Assembly: GCA_949297075.1 (NCBI GenBank)
Contig: CASFRX010000051.1
Span: forward strand, 38,364 to 102,363
Origin: an uncultured Oscillospiraceae bacterium
GTDB lineage: Bacteria; Bacillota; Clostridia; Oscillospirales; Acutalibacteraceae
DNA length: 64,000 nucleotides
Direction: 5' to 3'
Below the pieces are notes generated by a model. The model worked only from the letters and a program-made list of their open reading frames with translations, searched no databases and was not told the origin of the DNA. Positions 17,364 through 25,155 of this stretch are shown here, piece by piece (within the stretch, counting starts at the first letter, position 1; every line of letters begins with the position of its first letter). The position numbers and the translations under genes were made by a program.

Positions 17364-18644
17364 TTAAGACGAGAAATTAAATTTATTTTTCAGACGGCTT
17401 CTCACTTCGCCTGCAAGATAAAGAGAACCGCAAACCAAAAGAGCATCATATTCCTGCAATTTTTCTGCCGCAAAATCAACTGCATCCTCTGCCTTTTCAA
17501 AGGCATAAGTTTTACTGCAATATTTTCCTGCCTGCGTTTTCAAATCTTCTGCCGACATTGTGCGCGGATTATCCGCAACGCTTGCGGCAACAACACAGGA
17601 ACACAGAGGCGCAACGAAAGACAAATAGGCATCAACATTTTTATCCGCCATCATGCCCATAACGGCAATAATTTTTTTATCCCTGAGCAAGCTTTCAAGG
17701 CTTTTTGCAATTACTCTGCCGCCATCCTCATTATGGCCGCCGTCAAGAAGAACAAGAGGCTCATTTGAAATCACTTCCATGCGGGCGGCAACCTTGGCTT
17801 CTTCCACGCCACGCTTTATTGCGCTCTCATCAAGGCCTAAAAGTCGGCACGCCTCAATAGCTGTGACGGCATTATAAACCTGATATTCGCCGCTCATGGA
17901 TAGCTTATAAGCTATGTTTTTATATTCAAAGCTCACACCTGTTATGCTGTTGGTTATATTTTGAATTTTTCCGGTATCGGGCACTGTAAGCATGTTTTGA
18001 TTAACGGTACAAGTGTTCTTTATTATTTCAACTACACTTTCCTTTTGCAAGGGATAGCAAACAGTTTTGCCGCCTTGCTTTATTATACCGCATTTTTCAT
18101 GGGCTATTTCTTCAACAGTATCCCCTAAAACCGCCATGTGGTCAAGTGAAACTGAGGCAATAACACTGACAAGGGGTGTTCTGATTATATTAGTTGAATC
18201 AAGTCTGCCGCCAAGACCGACTTCAAGCACGCAGTATTCACAGCCTGCTTTTCGGAACACCATGAAAGCGGCGGCGGTTATAAGCTCAAATTCGGTGGGC
18301 TGCATATCTTTTTTTGCAAGCTCAGCCGCAACAGGCTCAAGCTCGGTTACGGCAGCGGCAAACAGCTCTTTTTCCACCGGTTCGCCGTTAACACAAATAC
18401 GCTCAAGAAAATCCGTGACAAAAGGTGAAGTAAAAAGTCCCACACTTTTGCCCGAAGCCAGCAAAGCGCCTGCAACCATCGTTGATGTTGAACCCTTGCC
18501 GTTTGTGCCGGCTACATGGATTATCTTTAAATTATCCTGCGGATTACCTACAGCAGCACAAAGCGCCGCTATGCGCTCTAAACCGGGCTTGATACCGAAA
18601 CGGTTGAGAGAATGGACATATTTTAATGCTTCTTCGTAATTCAT
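17364..18644 (-). CDS. folC: Folylpolyglutamate synthase / dihydrofolate synthase
   Basis: Mur-ligase-family enzyme adding glutamate to folates (and possibly to dihydropteroate). The P-loop GTNGKGST is at about residues 45-52, followed by SPFVTDFLERICVNGEPV, the VLEVGLGGRLDSTNII motif and LDGGHNEDGGRVIAKSL in the C-terminal domain. The ATG at 18644 (426 residues) has a GGGTGA site five bases upstream. It stands alone between tRNA-Lys and the spoIIA operon. Confidence 0.94.
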   Translation of the reverse strand: MNYEEALKYVHSLNRFGIKPGLERIAALCAAVGNPQDNLKIIHVAGTNGKGSTSTMVAGALLASGKSVGLFTSPFVTDFLERICVNGEPVEKELFAAAVTELEPVAAELAKKDMQPTEFELITAAAFMVFRKAGCEYCVLEVGLGGRLDSTNIIRTPLVSVIASVSLDHMAVLGDTVEEIAHEKCGIIKQGGKTVCYPLQKESVVEIIKNTCTVNQNMLTVPDTGKIQNITNSITGVSFEYKNIAYKLSMSGEYQVYNAVTAIEACRLLGLDESAIKRGVEEAKVAARMEVISNEPLVLLDGGHNEDGGRVIAKSLESLLRDKKIIAVMGMMADKNVDAYLSFVAPLCSCVVAASVADNPRTMSAEDLKTQAGKYCSKTYAFEKAEDAVDFAAEKLQEYDALLVCGSLYLAGEVRSRLKNKFNFSS

Positions 18645-18679
18645 AACTATCACCCGATAAATTGCATATATAATTCAAA

Positions 18680-18705
18680 AAGCCCGTTGCTTTGCAACGA
18701 GCTTT
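18680..18705 (-). terminator. Terminator after tRNA-Lys
   Basis: Minus-strand hairpin AGCTCGTTGC / GCAACGGGCT with a three-base loop followed by TTTTTGAATT, just downstream of the tRNA 3' end. Confidence 0.85.
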
Positions 18706-18708
18706 CTC

Positions 18709-18784
18709 TGGTGATCCATCGGAGATTCGAACTCCGGACACCTTGATTAAAAGTCAAGTGCTCTACCGTCTGAGCTAATGGATC
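18709..18784 (-). tRNA. tRNA-Lys (anticodon UUU)
   Basis: The minus strand folds into a full cloverleaf of 76 bases: acceptor stem GATCCAT/ATGGATC, D-arm TAGCTCAGACGGTAGAGC, anticodon stem CTTGA/TCAAG with loop CTTTTAA (anticodon UUU), and T-arm CGGAG TTCGAAT CTCCG. The CCA end is encoded. It has its own promoter and terminator. Confidence 0.97.
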
Positions 18785-18825
18785 ATCTGTGTTCGGCGAA
18801 GATTGCTAATACCGAACGCTTAAAT

Positions 18826-18854
18826 ATATTATCCTATTTACACCTGTTTGTCAA
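18826..18854 (-). promoter_or_regulatory. tRNA-Lys promoter
   Basis: Minus-strand consensus TTGACA (18849-18854), 17-base spacer, TAATAT (18826-18831), about 40 bases upstream of the tRNA. Confidence 0.85.
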
Positions 18855-18876
18855 GAGTTTTTTCAAATAATTGTAT

Positions 18877-20220
18877 TTATTTGTTTTCGTAGCTGACAAT
18901 TTTTTGTGCCTGAGCCAAATCAGACTTTTCGCCGCAGGCAACAAGGGCGGTTAAGGCTGCGCCGAAAGCTGCTTCTTCACGGTTTTTGGGTATATTCATT
19001 TCTGTACCGAAAGCCTTGGCAAAGCGCTGCTGCAGAGCTGAATTTTTACGCAGACCGTTGCCCGAACCCACAAGCAAATCGATTTTGCAGTCGAGGGGGG
19101 CTATCATATCCGTAATTTCGCCAACCATACCGCCCAAAAAGCCGTTCATTAAAGCGGCAGGAGTAAAATTATCAACACCTAAATTTGTGATACTGCCCCT
19201 CACATCAGGCTCGGTTCTTGTTCCGCAAAGCTTGGTGGAAACAGTCAGCTCCTCCGAGGAGCTTTCTGCAAGAACGCTGTCCATTGCTTTATAAATATTC
19301 TGCGGCTTTTCGCCTGAAATCATCTCATAAACATCGCTGAAAAAATCCGCCAAAGCGGCAAAGGCTCTGCCGCCGCAAAGGGAACAGCCAACAAGAATAT
19401 TATGTCCCGAACAAAGCGGCCTTATTTCCATATTTTCAGGAGCTTTTTTAAGGTCAGTTAGCATTGAAATCTGACCGCCTGTGCCCATATTGACGAGGGC
19501 ACAGCCCTGCATATCCTGCACAGAGCCGATAAAGCTCGCCTGATTATCGCCTATTGCGACGCAAACAGGCACTCCCCTATATTCGCCGACGATTTCAAAC
19601 TCGCCTGTTACATCGGGGAAAAAGCCAAAATTCAAACCCGCTTTTTCTATTGCCTGTTTATCAAAACAGCCCTTTTCAATATCAAAAAGCCCAAACGAGG
19701 CGGCATCGGAAATATGAATAATGGGAGTTTTTCTGCCCGTCAGCATCATAGCCGCATAATCGTGGATTGTGCAAAAGCTCACGGCATCAGCAGACACAAG
19801 AGCTTCTTTTGTATGGTAATAATAAGTCGTACCGCCAAAGCCCGAAGCCATGCTGTATCCTGTTTCTTCGCTTAAAGCTTTGGCATAGGAGCGGCCGTCT
19901 GCCATCAGCTCGTTACCGCTGCCGTCCTGCCATGTATAAAGAGGGCTTACAGCCTTGCCGATGCTGTCCAGATAAACAATGCCGTGCATCTGACCTGTTA
20001 TGCCGATAGCACATACAGGCTGAAATTCCTCAAAAAGCTCTGCTGCAATGGCAGTAACTTTTTCAATTATCATTTCGGGAGACTGTATTTTTTCAAAGGG
20101 CTTGCCGCCGATGAAGCTGCCGTTATCAAGAGTTTTGGATTTGAGCAGTTCACCGCTTTGAGCGTCAACGGCTATGCCGCAAATTGTGGTTGTGCCGATA
20201 TCGAGGCCGATAACATTCAT
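18877..20220 (-). CDS. FGGY-family carbohydrate kinase, sedoheptulokinase-like
   Basis: ATP-dependent ketose kinase of the FGGY family. The 447-residue protein begins GLDIGTTTICGIAVD (first phosphate loop) and has ITGQMHGIVYLD, TWQDGSGNEL, SGFGGTTYYYH and TIHDYAAMMLTGRK, a combination I recognise from sedoheptulokinases rather than xylulo-, glycero- or rhamnulokinases. The second phosphate loop is NMGTGGQISML and the adenine-site region GSGNGLRKNSALQQRFA. It is the last gene of the operon with a glycyl radical enzyme and its activase, 19 bases behind the radical enzyme. The likely job is phosphorylating a ketose, but which one is not shown by the sequence. Confidence 0.8.
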   Translation of the reverse strand: MNVIGLDIGTTTICGIAVDAQSGELLKSKTLDNGSFIGGKPFEKIQSPEMIIEKVTAIAAELFEEFQPVCAIGITGQMHGIVYLDSIGKAVSPLYTWQDGSGNELMADGRSYAKALSEETGYSMASGFGGTTYYYHTKEALVSADAVSFCTIHDYAAMMLTGRKTPIIHISDAASFGLFDIEKGCFDKQAIEKAGLNFGFFPDVTGEFEIVGEYRGVPVCVAIGDNQASFIGSVQDMQGCALVNMGTGGQISMLTDLKKAPENMEIRPLCSGHNILVGCSLCGGRAFAALADFFSDVYEMISGEKPQNIYKAMDSVLAESSSEELTVSTKLCGTRTEPDVRGSITNLGVDNFTPAALMNGFLGGMVGEITDMIAPLDCKIDLLVGSGNGLRKNSALQQRFAKAFGTEMNIPKNREEAAFGAALTALVACGEKSDLAQAQKIVSYENK

Positions 20221-20239
20221 AGTGTTTGCACCTCAAAAA

Positions 20240-22615
20240 TCAGATTTTTGTTGATTCAAGGTCAAGCCTTGTAATAATATCGTTCTGAATAGCGGGCGAA
20301 AGATCAAGGAAGTTTACGAATGTGCCGTGAATACGCATGATATACACACCGCTTGGGGCATATTTTTCGGGCTCTGCAAGCACCTTGCGAAGTGTATCGG
20401 GAGTTGTGATATTAAAATAAAGATAGGAGGGAGAAAGGTTATCATTCTTTTCGTTGAAGAATATGGGCTTCAAAACCTTTTCGCCGAACTCTATACCCTT
20501 TTCTTCATAGCTTGCCCCTTTAAAATACTTAGGGTCAATGCCAAGATGTGATGCGTAGCCGCCGTTAAACTTACCGTAGGGCAGTTTCATAGCAGAGAGT
20601 GTTCTGAAGCCGAGGCCGTTGCCTGCTTCCCCGTAAAGAGGGTCTACACCGTAGCCGAGCATATCACGAGCTGCTCTGCCGTCGGGAGTTGCGCCGACCC
20701 AATAGCCATAAAGAAGATGAGTTGAGGGGCTGGACCAATCGGCACGGAAAGAATTGCCGAGGTAGTTTTTCTGAGAACGGACTATATCGGAAATTCTGTT
20801 TGCAATTTCGGCTGCTTCCTTATCGACGCTTTCAATGCCGTTGCCGAACTTAGGTGCAGATTTCAGGAAATCACGCAGCTCTTCATAGCCCTCAAAATTA
20901 ACTTTAAGAGCTTCGATTAATTTATCAGCATCCTCAGGACGCTCTGCAAGGAGCTTATCAATAGCCATGAATGAATCCGCAATAACAGAAAGGCCGTGGA
21001 TAAGGCAACCGCTGCCGTTATACTTTGTGCCCTGCTTTTCGGGGTGACGGGTATCAATTCCGGATTCACAGCCGCCCATAAATGCACCCAGGAAAGGCAC
21101 ACGAAGATGTGAAAGAGCAACAGACGCACCGTTTGCGGCTTCTGCCATGAGCTTTGCATAAACCTCCGCATTTTTATAGAAAGCTTCTCTGATATTTTCA
21201 AGAAGAGTTTTTGTATCGGGATATTCAACAAAGGTGCCGATTTCTTTTCCCGTAATTGTTGATTTGCCGCCGTTGAGGGTAAGCTCAAGGATTTTAGGCA
21301 GATTGAACCAGCTGTTGGTTGTATTGCCGTTATCCTTGCCCATAATAAGCGGCTCCTGACAGCCTGCAACAGAATAATCAGGCAAATCACAATCCTCTAT
21401 TCCGCCTGCACGCAGAGCCTCAAAAACAGTATCATCATTAAAGAAAGAGGGAGTGAGCACGCCGGGAGTAAACATAAATTTGCCCATTTCGCTGTAGAGC
21501 TTTTCGGGCGTATTTTTATGAAGCTTTACGGAAAGGATAGGCTGAGGCAAATTCATATCGTAATAAGCGTCCATAATGGCATAGCTCATTTCGTTGGTAA
21601 GGTCGTTGCCTTCTAAATCTCTGCCGCTGATGAGAACATTCTGAGAAATAGCCCAGCTTCTGTCGCCTACATTGAAGAAAACGAGAAAATGGCGGAAAAG
21701 CTCTGCCGCTTCTTCTCTTGTTTCCCCGGACATAGCTCTGTAGGGCTCGAAAATTCTATCAGCATTACCGACAGAAAAAGCAAAGGGATTGGGAGCTTGT
21801 TCAAGAGTCATAACCTCCCAAAGGATAAGAAAAGCCTGGATAGCTTCATAGAGGCTCTCCGCACCGTTTGCCGGAACTTTACGCAAGGTATTTTCCATAA
21901 GCTCAAGCTGAGCCGCACGCTCGGGAGAAGCGGTCAGCTTTTGCTTGGCGGCGAGGTCGGCGTAGCGGTCGGCAAGAACGATTGCAGCTTCAAGCACCAT
22001 TTTGATATCCTCAAGAGTATCTTTTCGCTCATCGTTCTTTTCGGAATTTATTTTCTTTGTGAGGTCGAAAATAATTTTATTAAGTCCGCAGGCTATAGCC
22101 TTGCGGAAATCGGGAATAAGGTGGCCTGTTACCTGCTCAATAAAAAATGCAACCTCACCTGTATATTTTTCATATTTTTCGTAAACCGCAGCAAGGTTGC
22201 GGACATAGTCCCCTCGCTTTGTGCGCTCACGCATGGTTTCTATGCGCTCTGCGGTAAATTCTTCGTTAGGCTCTATATCATTGAAAACCGCCGTAGGATC
22301 ACAATAACCTGAGAAAGTTTCAACCTGAAAAGCAGGGTTTATAAGGGCGTAGCTTCTTGCAAAAGAATCGCTCTGAGTGCCCGCAAAAACATTGTTTTCG
22401 CTTATTGATAAGGGAAGCTTTTCAAGAATCATCTTAAGCTCTCTTGCGGCTCTCAGTTCCTCGCTGCTGCCGTTATTCTGGAAGCCTGTCGCCTTAAAGG
22501 CAAGCTCACGGGCCAAGAACCAGCCATCGAGCCTTTTCTTAGCTCGCTCTTCTTTAAAAAGCAGTTTTGCTTTCTGAGTTATTTCACCTGTTTTGTAAAC
22601 ACTGTTAACTTTCAT
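20240..22615 (-). CDS. Glycyl radical enzyme of unassigned substrate (eliminase/decarboxylase-type active site)
   Basis: Oxygen-sensitive radical enzyme of 791 residues, the length of the dehydratase/lyase group. The thiyl-radical cysteine is C419 in AGCQEP, with E421 two residues on: the C-x-E pattern of diol dehydratases, choline lyase and related enzymes, not the Cys-Cys of pyruvate formate-lyase. The glycyl radical site is G764 in RIHGTFVNF, which departs from the usual R-[VI]-x-G-Y loop at the tyrosine. Conserved scaffold segments such as ISGRDLEGNDLTNEMSY and PDGRAARD are present. An activating enzyme lies just upstream and an FGGY kinase just downstream, so the substrate may be a sugar or polyol, but I cannot name it. 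Confidence 0.88.
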   Translation of the reverse strand: MKVNSVYKTGEITQKAKLLFKEERAKKRLDGWFLARELAFKATGFQNNGSSEELRAARELKMILEKLPLSISENNVFAGTQSDSFARSYALINPAFQVETFSGYCDPTAVFNDIEPNEEFTAERIETMRERTKRGDYVRNLAAVYEKYEKYTGEVAFFIEQVTGHLIPDFRKAIACGLNKIIFDLTKKINSEKNDERKDTLEDIKMVLEAAIVLADRYADLAAKQKLTASPERAAQLELMENTLRKVPANGAESLYEAIQAFLILWEVMTLEQAPNPFAFSVGNADRIFEPYRAMSGETREEAAELFRHFLVFFNVGDRSWAISQNVLISGRDLEGNDLTNEMSYAIMDAYYDMNLPQPILSVKLHKNTPEKLYSEMGKFMFTPGVLTPSFFNDDTVFEALRAGGIEDCDLPDYSVAGCQEPLIMGKDNGNTTNSWFNLPKILELTLNGGKSTITGKEIGTFVEYPDTKTLLENIREAFYKNAEVYAKLMAEAANGASVALSHLRVPFLGAFMGGCESGIDTRHPEKQGTKYNGSGCLIHGLSVIADSFMAIDKLLAERPEDADKLIEALKVNFEGYEELRDFLKSAPKFGNGIESVDKEAAEIANRISDIVRSQKNYLGNSFRADWSSPSTHLLYGYWVGATPDGRAARDMLGYGVDPLYGEAGNGLGFRTLSAMKLPYGKFNGGYASHLGIDPKYFKGASYEEKGIEFGEKVLKPIFFNEKNDNLSPSYLYFNITTPDTLRKVLAEPEKYAPSGVYIMRIHGTFVNFLDLSPAIQNDIITRLDLESTKI

Positions 22616-22636
22616 CTCTATATTTACCTCTCTGTT

Positions 22637-23356
22637 TCAGGTTCTTATCAATTTTATGCCGCAGGAATTGAACACTTGCTGTATTTCTTCAAACGCTTCA
22701 TCGCTGACGAAAGCATTTTCCATTTTATATTTCATTCCGTTTTGCAGCCATTTATCCCTGCCGTATTCATGGTAGCGCAAAAGCTCAAGAGCCATACCTC
22801 CATGCCAAACGGACTTCAAAAATTCTGCAAAGCCTTTTGCATCTTCTGCGCTTGCATTAAAGCCGTTAATGAGGGGAATACGAAGCAGAAGCTGACCACG
22901 CTTTTGTGAGGCGCTTACTATGTTTTGCTTTACCGCTTCGGCGCCTACACCCGTAAAAGACTTTAGTTTATCGGAATCGTAATGCTTAAAATCCATAATG
23001 AGGAAATCTATAAGCTCAAAAAGTTCAGGGAGCTTCGGATTAGTTCCGTTTGTTTCTATGGCTGTGTGAATATCTTTTTTCTTCAGCTCTGCCAAGACAA
23101 ATTTCAGCCCATCGTACTGCACCGTAGGCTCGCCGCCCGTAAAGGTTACACCGCCGCCGTCAAAAAACATCATTTGGGCATTCACAGCCTCACTAATCAG
23201 CTCTTCGGCTTGAATTCCCTCGCCCTCAAGGCTCATGCTTTCGGGATTGGAACACCACGGGCAATGGAGATTGCAGCCCTGCAAATGATAAACCAGGCGG
23301 TTGCCCGGACCGTCCTGCGAATAATTAAAGCCTTTTTGAAGCACACGCAGCTGCAT
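22637..23356 (-). CDS. Glycyl-radical enzyme activating protein (radical SAM)
   Basis: Radical SAM activase that abstracts hydrogen from the glycine of its partner enzyme. The [4Fe-4S] motif is C28-x3-C32-x2-C35, preceded by the activase signature DGPGNRLVYHLQGC and followed by GGGVTFTGGEP (67-77) that binds SAM. Only about 30 residues separate these two motifs, so the eight-cysteine ferredoxin-like insert found in many eliminase activases is absent; the architecture is that of the pyruvate formate-lyase activase. 239 residues. First gene of a three-gene operon, with GAGGAG before its ATG. Confidence 0.92.
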   Translation of the reverse strand: MQLRVLQKGFNYSQDGPGNRLVYHLQGCNLHCPWCSNPESMSLEGEGIQAEELISEAVNAQMMFFDGGGVTFTGGEPTVQYDGLKFVLAELKKKDIHTAIETNGTNPKLPELFELIDFLIMDFKHYDSDKLKSFTGVGAEAVKQNIVSASQKRGQLLLRIPLINGFNASAEDAKGFAEFLKSVWHGGMALELLRYHEYGRDKWLQNGMKYKMENAFVSDEAFEEIQQVFNSCGIKLIRT

Positions 23357-23388
23357 AAGCTACTCCTCTCCCATTTTAATTAGTTTTT

Positions 23389-23418
23389 ATTTTATCACAA
23401 TACTATTTGGCAAGTCAA
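23389..23418 (-). promoter_or_regulatory. Promoter of the glycyl radical enzyme operon
   Basis: Minus-strand TTGACT (23413-23418), 18-base spacer, TAAAAT (23389-23394), about 30 bases before the activase start. No operator or riboswitch was recognised. Confidence 0.55.
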
Positions 23419-23450
23419 TTAACAGAGTATTAATTATTTAAGCATAAAAT

Positions 23451-23485
23451 CAGGAGCTTCAAACCCATAAAGTTTAAAGCTCCTG
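23451..23485 (-). terminator. Terminator after the metallophosphoesterase gene
   Basis: Nine-base perfect arms CAGGAGCTT / AAGCTCCTG around a 17-base loop, followed on the minus strand by ATTTTAT. The rest of 23419-23617 shows no gene. Confidence 0.65.
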
Positions 23486-23617
23486 CAAGGTGTTATTCTT
23501 CCGCCCCATCTACAAACTCTGTGAGGCTTCTTTTTTTCTCTACAGCGATAATATTAGTGTTAATTTTTTTGCGAAGATTAACTTCAACAACGGTTTTGCC
23601 GACCATTTTTTCAGCTA

Positions 23618-24775
23618 TTACAAATACATACTGTTAAGTCTTTGGCTTATGTTAAAATTTCCGTCAGGCTCGATGCAAGTAATTGTTACACCCTGCTGCC
23701 ATGCTTTTTCGGGCAGATGAGCTATTTCCTCCATAGTATATGTTTCATAGCCTCCGCACTGATTATAAACCAGATACACGCCCTCATGCAAAGCGCAGAA
23801 ATCGTTTACATGGTCGTGTCCGCTGAACACCGCCTGTGTGCTGTCGAGTTTTTTAATAAGGTCAAACATACCGCTGTTAAAGCTTGAACAGCCTATGCTT
23901 TCAAAAGCATCGCCGTAAAACACCTCGCACTTACCCGTAAACACCCATTCCTCATTTTCGTTTTGAGTTATTACATTTGTGTACTCCGGCAGAGGAATGT
24001 GCATATACATAAAGGATTTGACCTCTCCGTATTTTTTGGAAAGGCTTTTGATTTTATCTTCGTACCATTTCATTTGGTTATTTTTTAAGAAATCATAGCC
24101 CTTTAAATCCTCCGGCGCGCCGTGCTCAGCTCTGTATTCGGGAAGAATATTTCTGCCCGAATCGAACATAAAGAGGGTTTTTAAAATTTCATTTTCGCTT
24201 TTCAGAATATTAACGCAATAGTTGCCGAGACCGAAAAGCTCTTTTTTACCCTGACGGGCTAAACAATGAGGAAAGGTTGTTTTGCATTTCATCAAAAGCT
24301 CTTTAAATCTTCCCTTTTCCTCGTGCGCTTCGTGGTTGCCGAAAGTAAAGCACCAATAAACGCCGATTTTTTCCATGAACTGAGCAAACTGTATTGCATC
24401 TATATGCTGATATTTTCCAAGGATTATATCGCCGGTCAGAACTACAAAATCCGCCTTGCTATCCCTGATTTGCTTATACAGCATATCAACGCACTTGTTG
24501 CGCAGAGCCGGATCATCACCGAAATGCAAATCAGTTGTGGAAAGTATCTTAAAGCCGTCATTTACGATTTTGCCGTATAAATCGGTTTTAGCTATGGTTA
24601 CGCTATCCTCATCCTCTGAAATGATACGCACACGGGTATTGATATTTTCAACATTTACAGCGGCAGTGAACATTGATTTTGCTATCTTGCCGCCGCTCAG
24701 CTTATTAGCGGCATACTTTGCCCCCAACACAGCTTTATCTATACCTATTCTCGTTTTTTCATAAAGAGTATTCAA
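23618..24775 (-). CDS. Calcineurin-like metallophosphoesterase
   Basis: Two-metal phosphoesterase; substrate unknown. The blocks appear in order: STTDLHFGDD (D-x-H), VVLTGDIIL (GD), FGNHEAHEEKG (GNHE), MYMHIPLPEY (H) and FSGHDHVNDF (GHxH). An N-terminal stretch of about 80 residues before the catalytic domain is helical and basic, without a clear signal peptide. I prefer the TTG at 24775 (385 residues) because GAAAGGG lies a few bases upstream; the first ATG at 24838 has no ribosome site. It is monocistronic. Confidence 0.82.
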   Translation of the reverse strand: MNTLYEKTRIGIDKAVLGAKYAANKLSGGKIAKSMFTAAVNVENINTRVRIISEDEDSVTIAKTDLYGKIVNDGFKILSTTDLHFGDDPALRNKCVDMLYKQIRDSKADFVVLTGDIILGKYQHIDAIQFAQFMEKIGVYWCFTFGNHEAHEEKGRFKELLMKCKTTFPHCLARQGKKELFGLGNYCVNILKSENEILKTLFMFDSGRNILPEYRAEHGAPEDLKGYDFLKNNQMKWYEDKIKSLSKKYGEVKSFMYMHIPLPEYTNVITQNENEEWVFTGKCEVFYGDAFESIGCSSFNSGMFDLIKKLDSTQAVFSGHDHVNDFCALHEGVYLVYNQCGGYETYTMEEIAHLPEKAWQQGVTITCIEPDGNFNISQRLNSMYL

Positions 24776-24832
24776 CTGTTTCGCCCTTTCACTTATTAGT
24801 TTATATTTGCTAATGCGTTTGATGAAATAATA

Positions 24833-24853
24833 GCACATTGACCGATAATGTGC
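24833..24853. repeat. Small inverted repeat in the gene-free stretch 24776-25089
   Basis: Seven-base perfect arms GCACATT / AATGTGC with a seven-base loop. No gene, RNA or other recognisable signal was seen elsewhere in 24854-24995. Confidence 0.5.
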
Positions 24854-24995
24854 AATAACGCAATAAAGAGAAAATAGATTTTATATAGAGCCCATTTTGA
24901 ATCGATTTTCATCACGGTCATGGAATTTAATCCTCTGCTGATCACCTCGATTGTATTTCCGGCTTCACGGCTTATCAAACGAAGCAAAAAGTCCG

Positions 24996-25064
24996 GCAAG
25001 GCGAGTTGGAATTTGCTTTTATTAGTTTGGGAAAAGCAAAAACTCCGTGTTAACTCTGCCTTGC
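24996..25064. repeat. Long imperfect stem-loop upstream of the alpha-glucosidase promoter
   Basis: Outer arms GCAAGGCGAGTT (24996-25007) and AACTCTGCCTTGC (25052-25064) pair with one bulge, and inner arms TTTGCTTTT (25012-25020) and AAAAGCAAA (25032-25040) pair perfectly. It lies just upstream of the promoter, so it is not in the mRNA leader; it could be a repeat remnant or a protein site. Confidence 0.5.
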
Positions 25065-25089
25065 ATTGGATTTATTCATAAAAATTCTA

Positions 25090-25118
25090 TTGTTTTCACT
25101 AAGTATCTTTGATATAAT
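25090..25118 (+). promoter_or_regulatory. Promoter of the alpha-glucosidase gene
   Basis: TTGTTT (25090-25095), 17-base spacer, TATAAT (25113-25118), about 37 bases upstream of the ATG. No catabolite-control operator was recognised. Confidence 0.65.
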
Positions 25119-25155
25119 TTTTTCAACATATTTTTCAGGCAAAGGAGAAACAACC

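Noticed and set aside
24796..24999. 67-residue minus frame upstream of the phosphoesterase
   Set aside because: No ribosome site, no family features, and it overlaps a palindromic stretch.
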